A DNA stretch of 64,000 bases from Solen grandis. Lineage: Eukaryota; Mollusca; Bivalvia; Adapedonta; Solenidae. Made by a program: the position numbers and the translations under genes. Below, in pieces: positions 11,304 to 22,645 of the stretch. The stretch spans positions 43,568,696 to 43,632,695 of the forward strand of contig CM037788.1 of NCBI GenBank assembly GCA_021229015.1, given 5' to 3'. The notes beneath the pieces were generated by a model. That model did no database searches and was not told the origin of the DNA. It was given only the letters and a program-made list of their open reading frames with translations. Each line of letters starts with the position of its first letter. The first letter of the stretch is position 1.

Positions 11304-11460
11304 ATGTTGTTTACCTGGACCATGCCGGAACTACTTTAGTATCCCGGAGCCAGCTTGAGGCCCACCACAGGGACATCCTGGGCAATCTCTATGGCAACCC
11401 TCACAGTCACAGCCCTAGTAGTCAGCTCACCACGGATACCATTGACCAGGTCAGATATAG
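11304..11460 (+). CDS. MOCOS: Molybdenum cofactor sulfurase, internal exon (NifS-like domain start)
   Basis: This exon encodes about 51 full codons plus split codons at both ends. It follows a pyrimidine-rich acceptor TTTGATTTTCTTTCAG and ends at a GT donor (AG|GTAATG) at 11461. The peptide has the family signatures VYLDHAGTTLVS, GNLYGNPHSHSPSSQL and DTIDQVRY. In the family this is the start of the class V aminotransferase/NifS-like domain. MOCOS uses PLP and cysteine to add a terminal sulfur to the molybdenum cofactor, activating xanthine dehydrogenase and aldehyde oxidase in the cytosol. The open frame runs upstream into the intron to 11189, but residues there are low-complexity lysine-rich and unlike the family. 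The preceding exon, with the start codon, was not found. The intron downstream carries a near copy of the exon end and donor. Confidence 0.92.
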
Positions 11461-11600
11461 GTAATGGGACAATTTCTTATTCCATAAAATTTGCAGGAAT
11501 GTAAAATTTCACTAACCCTTAATTGCTCAAAGATACCATTGACCAGATAAGATACAGGTAATAATTGCATAAAATATAAGGGAGTGTAAAATTTCACATC
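11431..11600 (+). repeat. Local tandem duplication of the exon end and its donor
   Basis: The end of the exon, its donor and the start of the intron (about 11433-11513) recur in slightly shorter form at about 11529-11598. GATACCATTGACCAG, then AGATA(T/C)AGGTAAT, a CATAAAAT block and GTAAAATTTCAC keep the same order in both. The second copy keeps an AG|GT junction, with GT at 11558-11559, but in-frame stops separate the two copies. Confidence 0.85.
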
Positions 11601-11640
11601 TGCCCCCCTTTCCTGATCACCATAGCGAAATGAATATAAG

Positions 11641-11881
11641 TTAACCCTTTCCCTATAGAGGAAACCATGAAAAGACCTATGCGAACAACATAAAACCAGA
11701 TCAGCCTGTGAGTAACTAGCAGGCTGATCAGGTTTTATGCTGTTCGCTGCTCCTCAGTGGTCTGGAAATGAGGACTTTATAATTAAATTTGGTAAGGTTT
11801 AACTGTGGTTTTCTGCAGATCAGGCTTTATGTGGTACCTATTGAGTGCGTCAAAATGAGTCTATATGAGGGAAAGGGTTAA
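11641..11881 (+). mobile_element. TTAA hairpin MITE, family I (in MOCOS intron)
   Basis: Full-length with TTAA at both ends. The left terminus has lost two or three bases (CCCTTTCCCTATAGAGG), while the right end TATGAGGGAAAGGG is intact. The hairpin arms have a few mismatches (CCTGTGAGTAACTAGCAGG). Confidence 0.88.
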
Positions 11882-12009
11882 GTGAGAGGCAAGTAAAAAA
11901 TCAAAACATTTCTTTGTAATTTTCTTGATTTGACTATCTTAGATATGTTAAAGGCAAATTATAATTTGACAGCCCTGAATTTATTAACTAATTTGTGTAT
12001 TGGTTGATT

Positions 12010-12095
12010 CTTGGTAAACAAGGACTTACAACTTATATAAATTCCCCTCTTAACAGTTTCTGGGTTGGACCAGTACTTTGCACCTGAAAAGGAAA
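12010..12095 (-). mobile_element. SINE-B fragment
   Basis: Minus-strand body and tail only: ACTGGTCCAACCCAGAA and TATAAGTTGTAAGTCC. The tRNA-like head is missing. Confidence 0.5.
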
Positions 12096-13251
12096 GTCTT
12101 TTAAACCTATATTCCTTATTTACCACTGGACCGGTGTCCTTCCAAAAAGCAATAAATACGAAATAATGCTAATACTGCTTCCTAAATATACATTTGAAGT
12201 CAGGGTATTGCCTTTTTTTTTTTTTTTTTTTTTTACCTTTGTCTAAATTTTCTGTAAGTGCCAGACTGAAATGAAAACGTTTGAACATTATGGAACTTTA
12301 ATGCGTATTGCTATTTACAGTTGGTAACCACAACCATCACAAGTAAGGGCTTACTTTTATTTATACCATGTCTGGAACACTTAAATGGTACATTAAAACT
12401 GCTCTGCGTCTGGCTGAAAAAGCCTATCCCAGACTAAAACTGTTGGATAATTTTCACATCAGGACATCAATAAATCTAGAAATAAACCCTCATTTAAAGC
12501 AATGTGCAGACAGACTTTTATTATTAGATTATGGAACCAGTATAAAAATTGTCTGCATTTTTCCAAAATTTGGCACGTCAAAAAAATCCTGAAAAGTGTA
12601 GCTTCTTTTGCTAGAAATAGATACAAAAGTAAAATTTTCTGTCCCTGGAGTGAAAAAAAGGTTTTTACATGAATTATTCTTGGTGACCACTGGCTAGACT
12701 GTTCTCTAGAAGAAGATTGTTTTTATACAGTTTACAGTTTTTGTTTATGACAGATTTGGAATGTATTTGTTTATCAAGATACATGTATATGGAATATTAC
12801 TGTACTCATTTTAGGAACATTTAACAAAGTTTTGAATATTTTGCCAGGAGAATGATTACTCTTAGTATGTTCAGCCCCTGCCTCTTGGTAAGGTTTTTCA
12901 TTTTTTTCATGAACAACTTTCTTCCTGTATTTTTTTTCTTTGATCATCAATTTACTTGATGGTTGTCAGAAGAATATTAAGCAAGAATACTCTGAAAGAC
13001 GTCAAGACAATTTAATTTATTCCTACACTGAGGTTTGTAATTTCTTGAACATTTTCAGTCTCTGAACATTTAAATTGTCATAATTTGATCACAATAGCAG
13101 TGATTATTGTTTAGCAATTCGGAGACAAGGTCAAAACCATCAGACATTTTATTGATGTTTTAATCTGAATGTAGTTCATTTTCTATAGATTGCAGAAGAT
13201 CATTTACCTTAATTCAGGAATTCTTATTTGGCTTTCTTTTTTTCTCTCCAG

Positions 13252-13991
13252 AATTCTAGCGTTTTTCAACACATCGCCTGATGAATACTCTGTCATCTTC
13301 ACATCTGGCTGCACAGCATCGCTCAAGTTAGTCGCAGAAACATTTGATTACCATGGCAACGTGCACCAGGAATGTGAATTTCAAAGTTCTAATTATATGC
13401 AAAAACAAGAAAAATACAATCAGAATAATTGTGCAATAACAAACACTGTTGCATCTGAGCAAGTTAACCAAATACGGAAATCAAACGGCATTAATACAGC
13501 TAATCAAACTCAAGAAAATTTAAAAAATGACAGCAATATCAGACTTGATCTTCCATTTAAAGGCAGCTTTACATTTTTATTGGATAACCACACTTCTGTT
13601 GAAGGAATGAGAGAACCCGCATTTCATCGAGCAGGGCTTGTCCAGTGCATAGATTGTGATGACAATGGAAAATTTAGTGAGTCCTCTGCTACAGTTCTTG
13701 TAAAGTTTGCCAAGTATTGCCCAGGGGGTAACCATCTGTTTGCCTTCCCAGCCCAGTCAAACTTTTCAGGCAGAAAGTACCCACTAGATTGGGTTGCTAT
13801 GGTAAAGCAAGGGATGCTTGAATGGCAGATGTTATTGCAAGGTGAAAGGTCATGTGAGTGTCAAGGTCACTGGTATACGTTGTTGGACTCAGCCAGTCTC
13901 GTCAGCACTTCTCCACTGGATCTGTCAGCTGTGAAGCCAGACTTCGTCTCGCTGTCTTTCTATAAAATGTTTGGATTCCCAACAGGACTTG
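13252..13991 (+). CDS. MOCOS: Molybdenum cofactor sulfurase, large internal exon with PLP lysine
   Basis: This exon encodes 246 full codons and joins in phase to the exon ending at 11460. Motifs in order are RILAFFN, IFTSGCTASLKLVAE (cofactor phosphate side), FLLDNHTSVEGMRE with a conserved histidine, FAFPAQSNFSG near 13738-13770, and LLDSASLVSTSPLDLS, whose Asp codon at 13886-13888 should contact the pyridine nitrogen. Last is LSFYKMFGFPTGLG, whose Lys codon at 13964-13966 is the expected Schiff-base lysine. It ends at a GT donor (CTTG|GTAAGT) at 13992. Between AETF and FTFLLD lie 74 residues (13346-13567), rich in Asn and Gln, where as I recall vertebrate proteins have only about 13. The rest of the NifS domain and the MOSC domain were not found downstream. 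Confidence 0.95.
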
Positions 13992-15370
13992 GTAAGTTAA
14001 GCAAGAATTATTAATACCTGACAGATCTTGATAAGTTAAAGCAAGATAGGAGGTTATCTTAAAACCACTGCTTTAGGAAAGAGTTTACTTTAAATCTTTA
14101 CTTAAAGTTGCTGGTTCACAAATGATCATTGACTAAGAATTTGAATTTGAACTATATGTATGTATTACATCAATGATCATTACACATTTGCAGAGGCATG
14201 GTCATCCTATGCAACCATCTGTGATCGTAAAAAAAAAATTTAGTTTCCCCATCACTGGCAATATCATCACAGACAGTATTGAAACTATATTTAGAATTAT
14301 AGGAGTAGAGTAAAAAAAATTTTTTTAATTTATACTGATCATCTGTGAATAAGCTGCTCTAAGGTAGGAGTTTACTTTAAATCTTTACTCAAGGTAGAAG
14401 CTTATTGTTGAGCTTATATCTTAACGTACGGTAAGGGTTTATCTTTAAAGCTTTGGAGCTTTTACTTAAGGTAGGAGCTTATTCTGTTTCAAAAAAAAAA
14501 AAATTAAGTAAATGTCTAAATTGACTAAGGTACTAGAATGACTTACAGTATAGGTTAAGAAATGAAATACTTAAATATTTTACGCAGAGAAACAAGAATG
14601 GTAGAAAGTTAGTACTAAGTATGGTTGGTATAAAAGGGGCCTTGTTTACAAGAGTTGCTACCCCTTAATTTGGTTAATCTTCACTAAAACATGGCCTTTT
14701 ACAAAATAATTGTTTTGGCCAGTGTCATGGGTCACTGACAAAACATGAATAATCACTAAAGCCATTTTGGAAACAAACAGTGGAAAGATGTAATTAAATA
14801 CTAAAATGTTTTTAAGAGGCTGGAGATAGTTTGCATTAATTGTTAATTGATTGGATGTTTGTCCAGTGTGTGTATTGTGCAAACCAATTGTTGGACTCAT
14901 GAGTGATGCTAAATCACTTTTGTATGCTCTCTTGAGCTGGCTTATTCAAACACATGCCCTATTTGAAATAAAACAGGTAGTCTTTAGCATATCAGATAAC
15001 CTGGATACTGTTACTTCATGTTCATAAAGGTAACTGTTGCAGAGAGAACTCCCATGATGCAATGGTAAAGTAAACAATGGTTCTAAGTACTGGTCCATCC
15101 CTGGAACAGTCGAGAGGGATTAATGTTAGTTGTAAGGGCTTGTTTCCCATTCAGTGTAAAATGAATGCATGATGTAAGTTTAAATTTTAGTGACTCAAGA
15201 TCTAAAGATTGAGGTTTTGAAACCCATATTGAGGGCAAGTATTATAACAATATTCCTAGGCACTAAATATTGGTCAATCTTGTAACTTTCAAGAGACATT
15301 ATTAAAGATTGAAACCCTGTTTCTAAGTCAATGTGAAATGATATGTTAGATAAGATAGTGAGTGACCTTC
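13992..15370 (+). other. Presumed MOCOS intron, no next exon found
   Basis: It begins with a strong donor GTAAGT. Repeats of the form GGTAGGAGTTTA...TCTTTACT occur at about 14075-14480. A degenerate SINE-B copy lies at 15050-15185. I could not see the expected next exon, which should encode a TYFGGGT-like motif. Confidence 0.5.
15050..15185 (+). mobile_element. SINE-B copy, degenerate
   Basis: CCCATGATGCAATGGTAAAG, AGTACTGGTCCATCCCTGGAA and AGTTGTAAGGGCTTGTTTCCC occur in the SINE-B order. The head is decayed. Confidence 0.5.
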
Positions 15371-15612
15371 TTAACCCTTTCCCTCATAGAGGACACCATG
15401 AAAAGACCTATGCGAACAGCATAAAACCAGATCAGCCTGCGAGTAACTCGCAGGCTGATCAGGTTTTATGCTGTTCACTGCTCCTCAGTGGTCTGGAAAT
15501 GAGGATTTTATAATTAAATTTGGTAAGGTTTAAGTGTGGTTTTCTGCAGATCAGGCTATATGTGATACCTATTGAGTGCGTCAAAATGAGTCTATATGAG
15601 GGAAAGGGTTAA
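15371..15612 (+). mobile_element. TTAA hairpin MITE, family I
   Basis: Full-length, TTAA on both sides, terminal inverted repeats and hairpin intact. Confidence 0.9.
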
Positions 15613-15723
15613 TACAAGCTTGTGGAAGACAAATGCTGGCATGGAACAGTTGATGAAATTGCATTTTTTTCATGTTGTAAACTGATATGATTTTGTTTTA
15701 AAGAATGGAAAGACAGGTAAAGT

Positions 15724-15976
15724 GTTTGTTCATTAAAGTGTCACCCCTATTGAAAGAGCCAGCCAAATTTGACTTATGAGACACCTCTTTGCATTCACAA
15801 TTACCTCCCCGGTTCTGTTCTATATGCCAGTTACCAGGCAGGAAGACAACAGTAACTATTATTTAAATAGCTATTAGCTCACCAACCGGTCTTATCAGAA
15901 TGGGCCTCTGCCGGGGATCGAACCTTTGACCTCCCACTCCCGAAGCAGATGCCTTAACCACTAGGCCATGGCTACA
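15724..15976 (-). mobile_element. tRNA-derived SINE (minus strand)
   Basis: On the minus strand the head reads GCCATGGCCTAGTGGTTAAGG (box A region 15955-15975) and GGTTCGATCCCCGGCAGAG (box B, about 15909-15927), a good tRNA-like promoter, followed by a non-tRNA body. It is not a functional tRNA because no acceptor stem closes and the body continues. The 3' boundary is approximate. Confidence 0.7.
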
Positions 15977-16231
15977 ATTAAGTAGAAAAGTGCCTGAGCT
16001 TTGCTAAAAGCTTGAATTTCATATTGATAGATACAGCATCTTCTTGAAAGCTCTTTTAATACTTATGTTAACCTCTTTAATATTACTGTATAGTGTCTCA
16101 CCTATTGTGCCTGATAAATTTGCCTATATACTCCTGGAGAATCACAACCATTGAAATGTCTGATCAGCCTGAAAGATGTGATGAAGTAAAGCTATTTGTT
16201 TGTTGAAATATATACATGACAAACAGCAAGG

Positions 16232-16420
16232 AGTGTAACATTTTATCGTTCCATTGGTGGTCCATTGGTAGCATCGAGGGGTCCTGGGCTCAAATCCTGT
16301 CATGGACACTGCTAATTTCCTTTAGCAAGAATTTACCCCACAGCCCAGATGTAACTGGGTATCTGAGAGGGAAGTTTAATTCATGGTGTCCTAATAAAGG
16401 CTTCCATTAGTGGAGTTGAG
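16232..16420 (+). mobile_element. tRNA-derived SINE (third type)
   Basis: The head TGGTCCATTGGTAGCATCG (box A-like) is followed by GGGCTCAAATCCTG (box B-like) and the body AATTTCCTTTAGCAAGAATTT, then a GTAACTGGGTATCTG block. This plan is typical of tRNA-derived SINEs. Ends are not precisely defined. Confidence 0.55.
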
Positions 16421-17337
16421 ATCAACAGATAGGTACACTAGTTTCCCGATGACCAGGGGTTAAAGAATGTGCGCACTGCATAGAAATAGAACATAGACTG
16501 TAAAACACAATTAACTATTTTTATAGGTCATATAAAATTCTCTCAGTTTGAAGAGGTTAAAAGATTTGGCTATAAATTGAAGATGCCTAGGTCCTCTATT
16601 AAAATGAAATAACTTCTCACAATAGATATTGTTTTCACCCGCTCCCCTCTATGTAACATTAAGTGTACTGTGGTCTAACATCTAGATGTGGATTTGTTAG
16701 CCAATTATGACCAGAAAATAACAAAACGATACAAGTTTTACTAGTAGATATAAACCATACATGTTTGAAATGTTCCCAGACCCACGCACTTGTATCAACT
16801 TTCATTGCATCTTGTATTTCTTCAAGTTTATGTAATTCCTATTCAGATAGTGTAGATTTATTTCTCTGACAATATTAAGGTACTTCACTTTCGTGCTCTC
16901 TCATACAATATGTACTTCATACGTACAACATTACTGTACCTTCTTGCTTCTCTCCACACGCATACAGTATAAATGCATAATACATCCACTGTATCAAGAT
17001 ACTCATTTTCAATGACCTTGACATTTGATGACCTTGACATTGTCTGACTTTATCTGAGATTATTGAAGGATATATGATAATTGCTATGTAAAATAAGAAA
17101 AATGAGATACATTTACAGCTTATATATACCAGTATGTAAGGAGAGCACTATTACTATTTTTGTTATATCATACTTGAAGAAAGGTGCAGCTAACTAAATT
17201 GTGTATGGTTAAAACTTCTTTTTCCCTGATCTCATTGAAGGATTTTCAAGTCTGAAATAATAGTGTCAAACCTGCTAGAAAGGAATGACCTCCCAGTATA
17301 AAACCAGAGCATCCGGAAATAAACTTGGACACTGATC
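16421..17337. other. Non-coding DNA
   Basis: No gene or repeat recognised, apart from a small direct repeat GACCTTGACATT near 17013-17042. Confidence 0.4.
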
Positions 17338-17645
17338 AGATCTCATTCCATCATCTCCCAAATCTCATTCCATTATCTTCAATATCTCATTCTATCATCT
17401 CCCAAATCTTATTCCATTTTCTTCCATATCTCATCCTATCATCTCCATAATCTCATTCATCATCTCATAAATCTCATTCCATAATCTTCTTTATGTCATT
17501 CCATTATCTTCCATATCTCATTCCATCATCTTTCAAATGTCTTTCTGTCATCTGCCATATCTCATCGCCTTTATTTCATTCCACTATCTTCCATATCTCA
17601 TTCCGTAATTTCTATAAATAATTCAATCATCTTTCAATAAACCCC
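17338..17645 (+). repeat. ATCTCATTCCATCATCT minisatellite
   Basis: Imperfect units of roughly 20-23 bp, such as ATCTCATTCCATCATCTCC and its variants, run for about 300 bp and stop where the duplicated segment begins. The window start shows the same junction. Confidence 0.75.
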
Positions 17646-18339
17646 ATTTGGTTCCATCTCATTCCATTTCCATCTGATCTGATTCCAGTCCCATCAACAT
17701 ACTGTTATCATTCTACTCCAGGTGTTAGAAATAAAAAATAGAGATGCAAAAAAAAAGGGTGTTCACATTTAGGGATTGATAATAAATACAGTAAAAGATA
17801 AACAAAAGAAGAATAAAGCTCTGTGAATAAAGACATCAGACCATTAGATTTTAGAGCCAGTATAAACAGCTTATGTCATTGTGAGTATTCCTGCAGTTGT
17901 TGCCACTTTTTATAAACACTTCTTCTTAAGCTCTTATCAAATTTACGCTTTTACTTTCCTAGAAAATAGAAACGGCAAAAAATAACCTTTTCACAACACC
18001 TGTGCATGTCTATTTTGGAAAGAAAAATGTTTATATTTTGTTCTTTACTTGACAGAGAGAAATATACAGGTTTTATAAAAAACGAGAGTAAAAAATCAGC
18101 AAATAACATAGATACACACACATACATACACTCAACAAACTAAAAAACAGGATAGAATTTCAGATTCAAAAACAGTTTATGTAAGGTTTAATTATTTGAG
18201 GAAGTTGTTCAACCTTCATTCACTGTTTACATACAAGGTGAACTTTGATGAGTCTATATGCCTTGAGTATGTCAAATCTTGATAAGTTTTGGCATGAAAC
18301 ATTTTTCACTTGTCTTTAAACTTCAACAGGATTTAGAAC

Positions 18340-18545
18340 ATGTTTAAATACCATGCTTGTGATTTTCTCTGCCATCACCTTATACTTATTCCTCATGATA
18401 ATTCCTGGGTTGGACCAGTGCTTTATGCCTGGGAAGGTCATGAAAATATGGCATGCCTTTGTTTGGGGTTTGAACCCAAAACCATCAGATCAGCAATCAT
18501 GTACGTTAACACATTGCCACAATGCTGTTGTTTGTTTGTTGTAGA
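18340..18545 (-). mobile_element. SINE-B copy (twin of 740-945)
   Basis: Same sequence and orientation as 740-945, inherited with the duplicated segment. The head sequence differs by a few bases. Confidence 0.65.
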
Positions 18546-18989
18546 TGCTCCTTTGATATGATCTAAGTAAATTTGAAAAAACAAAAAACAACATCAATCA
18601 AGGGATATATTTATGTTGATTTTATCTTCAGGTTTTTTTTTACCTCATGATCAAAATATGACTGCTCATGGGATTCAAATTGGATTTAATTAGAGGGGTC
18701 TGATCATAGAAAATTGGAGTTACATCTTTATTATCATACAAGTTTTATATCTTTGTTTATATTATAAACACTTTGCATGCTTTCGATATGAAACAATTAG
18801 TTAAATGTAGCCCCGACAATTTTGATTAAAAAAAAAAAGAAAAAGAGAGAGAGAGGAAAGATAATGAAAAAAAACCACCTTGCATCCTGAATATAGGAAC
18901 ACAGGTGTTATAGTCCTAAGAGTCCAGATTATTCTATTATGCATAAAGGACAGAAAACTGTGTGTTGTTACTCCCTGGTCTTAGTGCAG

Positions 18990-19260
18990 TTAACCCTTTC
19001 CCTCATATAGACTCATTTTAACCCTTTCCCTCATATAGACTCATTTTGACGCACTCAGTAGGTACCACATAAAGCCTGATCTGCAGAAAAACCACAGTTA
19101 AACCTTACCAAATTTAATTACAAAATCTTCATTTTCAGACCACTGAGGAGCAGCGAACAACATAAAACCTGATCAGCCTGCGAGTAACTCGCAGGCTGAT
19201 CTGGTTTTATGTTGTTCGCATAGGTCTTTTCATGGTGTCCTCTATGAGGGAAAGGGTTAA
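18990..19260 (-). mobile_element. TTAA hairpin MITE, family I (twin of 1390-1660)
   Basis: The same doubled left terminus, offset by 28 bp, as the copy at 1390. Here the hairpin reads GAGTAACTC at its apex where copy 1 has GAGTTACTC, so the loops differ at one position. Confidence 0.88.
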
Positions 19261-19898
19261 AGGCCCATTATGCTTCCAAAAGTGTGTATATTCTTTGGAC
19301 AGAAAAGCAATGTGTGTGCTTCAGATTTGTTACGAAATGCAATCTGTACATGCTCATGGAAGACAAAGTTACAACAATGCATAAATAAGAAAGAATCTTT
19401 TACTAAACATTATTCAATTGTTTACAAAAAATAACTAATTTGCATATTCCACATATCGTCATTAATTTCCATAGACATTCCGTATGTCTCAGTTGACTTT
19501 GAACTGCAAATACATAAATTGGTGACACAGCAGATAAACAAATCGTGATTAGATGACGGTTTTTCAAATTCAAATTATTTCTGATTACAGACTATCTTCG
19601 GGAATACTCGCTAATACAATATGTAAACAATGAGAGTATTTTGACATCCATCCAAAATACTAAATTGTGTTATTTGATGAAAATTTTCAATACATTTAAT
19701 TGTTATTTTACAGCAGATATTTGCACATATACCATTTGTTTTAGTCTACAATATGTCAATGTTACTTTATATTTTCTTTTTCATGAAAATTGAATCATTT
19801 TGAAACATAATTGGCCCTTGCCTATACATTTGCTGAATAATTGATAAGTCCACCATTTCAGAAGAACCAGTTCAGACTGAAAACTGATACCAAAATGA

Positions 19899-20155
19899 AT
19901 AATCCTCATTATTATTCCTTTACTTCATGAATATTCATATACAAACTAATGACTTGGATATTAATTTACTGAACTTTAAATGGTTTATAAAAAAGGAATT
20001 ATTCTTGCAGTGTAGATTGGATAGAATCATTCTAAGCTACAGTATTAAATTGTATGAGCTAACAGAGTTGGCCCTGATCAAACAGCTCTTTCCAGGAACT
20101 GTCTGATCAGGGTCTGCTGGTTTGGCCAATGCTTCAAAATGAGTCTTTATGAAGA
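19899..20155 (-). mobile_element. Family II element, degenerate (twin of 2200-2460)
   Basis: Same sequence and orientation as 2200-2460, with one or two substitutions. Confidence 0.65.
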
Positions 20156-20689
20156 ACTGACAAAATAAAGCAAAAAGTATTAAACCTGATCTGCCTGAAA
20201 AACTGCATATGAATCAATAATGACTAGAAACCAATTTTCTCTTCAGTCCTGTCACATCAGAAAATTCATTTTCAGTCTTAGAAATAACACATTTTCAATT
20301 TCTCATTGGGAATAAATCTCAATACAGATGATGCAAACAAGAGCTTCTAATTTTTTTCCAAGGATTAAGGGTTTTTAAATTAATTTATATTTTAATGTTG
20401 GTTCCATTTAATTTTGAAAATGTATTGAGTGATGATCCTGTCATATTTTTAATCAAATCCCCCCTGACAACGCTAGCCTGATCCAAGACAGCAAGAAACT
20501 GATTGATGCCATCATTGGAGAGGTCCTGATGGATTTCCTAAAGGTTTATATAATTGAAAATTTAATAAATCTTTTACCATTTCAACACACTGTTTTACAT
20601 CATTTTAGACGATTGAAATGCCATTGGTGCATTGTGGAAGTTATTCCATGATGATAGCAGGTTTTTTTTGTTGGTTTTTTTTTTGCATA

Positions 20690-21360
20690 CCAAGAAGCTA
20701 GGAAAATGGATTCCCCATCCAAGCACTTGTATGAAGGATGGGGAATATTATACGAAATATACTGGAGACCAAAAATATACAAGCATATGATCAGTCCAGT
20801 GATCCATAACTGTCGCAAGTTTAAAGGTAAAAAAGACATATATACTATTTGATCACCACTATATATACCTGTGTATAGCATGAGGAAATCTCATAGACTT
20901 TGAAACTAAGTTTATGTTGACTAAAAACTATAGCACTTACTATAAAAAACAAGAAAACAGTTCTAACGGAAAGTCCTTTGTAAGGATTCGAATCAACATA
21001 TTTAAATATTTTCCAAGGCATTTCACCAAGTTTTAAACTAACTTAAACCCAACATGGGACTGGGTGCTTGTATATTTTCAGTCTCCGGCCTATTTCCAAT
21101 AATGTCCATCCACACAAGTACTTGGATGGGTGATCCATTATTTTCACTAGGCTTACTGCCTCCAATATACAAGCAACTTAAAATAGACAACATATTAAAT
21201 GAAAAAAAACAACAACACAACCATATAGATATATATAGTGGTGGTCACATGGTGTACACTTCATTTTTTACCTTTAAACTTGCGACAGGTTAAAGGTCAC
21301 TGGAGTGATATGCTTGTATATTAGAGGCAGTAGGCCTCGTGAATATAATGTCTAATAGCT
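20690..21360. repeat. Foldback-like inverted repeat, uninterrupted form
   Basis: The left arm (about 20765-20875) and right arm (about 21228-21330) are inverted copies sharing ATACAAGCATAT, GCAAGTTTAAAGGTAAAAA and ACCACTATATATA. A separate hairpin lies between them at about 21066-21175. This is the arrangement that the two insertions interrupt in copy 1. Confidence 0.6.
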
Positions 21361-21599
21361 GCTTACCTTTTCCCTAACCTATTTAATCCTAACCAACCCC
21401 TAAAAGGTGCATCATTCTTCAAGAACTTCTATCATGGGTAGGGCTGAAACAAGGCCAATTTGTTTTACCCAGGTACCCTTATACTATTACGCTTGGGTAC
21501 CTGGATACCCATATAGATGTAGTCATTGTATGAAAAAAACTTTACCACCTGTAATAGCTAATACATTTTAATAGAATACAGACTTAGTTGTACATGTAT

Positions 21600-21956
21600 G
21601 TAAAGATAATTCCTTGACTGATAGTAGAATTCTGTTATAGATATATTACGAATTTTGACTAATTATTGAATTGACTATTGACATAATTAGCTATTGACAT
21701 TCCTTGACTGATAGTAGAATTCTGTTATAGGATATTATTACGAATTGACTATTGACAAATTAGCTATTGACATTTACGAATTGACTATTGACATAATTAG
21801 CTATTGACATTCCTTGACTGATAGTAGAATTCTGTTATAGGATATCATTACGAATTGACTATTGACATAATTAGCTATTGACATTCCTTGACTGATAGTA
21901 GAATTCTGTTATAGGATATCATTACGAATTGACTATTGACAAAATTAGCTATTGAC
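21600..21956 (+). repeat. Tandem repeat, ~74 bp base unit
   Basis: Units starting TCCTTGACTGATAGTAGAAT occur at 21611, 21701, 21811 and 21885, with spacings of 90, 110 and 74. Each is followed by TTACGAATTGACTATTGACA and TTAGCTATTGACAT. The longer spacings come from partial internal duplications. A TA microsatellite follows at about 21957-21975. Confidence 0.85.
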
Positions 21957-22138
21957 ATATATATATATATATATAAATATGTTGAAAGAAAATAACTACA
22001 TGAGGTAATAATAGAAAAGGCAGACATGGGTAACGGGTAATAATTTTGCATCTGGGTACCGCCAGTTTTCTACCAGACCCACGGGTACTTGGGTACTTGT
22101 TGCAATCCAAATCAATTCTTAATAACATTAAACCGTCC

Positions 22139-22430
22139 AGGATCCCAGTGGCTGAGTGGTTAGTGTGTCCGATCTGTTGGTTTGATCCCTGCAACATACC
22201 AAAGTCATTCAAAATAGTACTGGTATAGCTCCTTTGCTTGACGCTCAGCATATAAAGGTAGTTCCAGGACTGTTTGGCCAAATACCAGGATAATGTGATT
22301 TGGTATCCTGACACATGTCTATAGTGTGATACTTCAATGTGGCAGCACTATATCTGTCTCAAGTAGGCAAAGTCTCCAAAATGACTACAATACTGTCATT
22401 GGACGTATACCCCAATCAACAATCAAACAA
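22139..22430 (+). mobile_element. SINE-A copy (tRNA-derived)
   Basis: The head has box A-like TGGCTGAGTGGTTAGTG and box B-like GGTTTGATCCC. The body has the conserved blocks GTACTGGTATAGCTCC, TAAAGGTAGTTCCAGGAC, CAGGATAATGTGA, GCAGCACTATATCTGTCTC and TCTCCAAAATGAC, and the tail is CAATCAAACAA. The same blocks in the same order occur at 38650-38934 (minus), 57598-57875, 59470-59757 and elsewhere in this window. Confidence 0.85.
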
Positions 22431-22645
22431 CATCAAAGATCAAACTGAAAGTAATCTTGATATAGATTCAATGTCATGGTCCCGTATCAAAGCAAGAGAT
22501 GAATTGCAAACATTAGAAATCCTAAACAGCAAGCAAGTTACATTTATTAGTCCCCTACCAGTGTTTATGCCGGAGGGGACTAGGTTTGCCCTCCGTCCAT
22601 CTGTCTGTCCAGAAATCTGGATCCAGCGATAACTTTATCGTTTTT

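Larger units (their letters stand above)
11461..13251 (+). other. MOCOS intron
   Basis: It lies between the donor GTAATG at 11461 and the acceptor TTTCTCTCCAG at 13241-13251, with phases that join AG + A into an arginine codon. It holds the duplicated donor, a family I MITE, a SINE-B fragment and a poly-T run at about 12215-12234. No further exon is recognised inside it. Confidence 0.85.
17645..21485 (+). repeat. Duplicated segment, copy 2 (without the two insertions)
   Basis: A near-identical copy of 27-3318, 4722-5042 and 5897-6080. It lacks the elements at 3319-4721 and 5043-5896, and both pre-insertion sites are intact runs of six A or T (about 20943-20949 and 21264-21270). It has its own ~130 bp stretch at 19659-19790. 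It continues past the point where copy 1 meets a gap. Confidence 0.9.

Noticed and set aside
13346..13567. Unspliced intron inside the large MOCOS exon
   Set aside because: The length is a multiple of three and open, and no pyrimidine tract precedes a suitable AG near 13567, so a coding insertion is more likely.
15906..15976. tRNA gene on the minus strand
   Set aside because: Boxes A and B are present, but the sequence continues into a SINE body and no acceptor stem closes.
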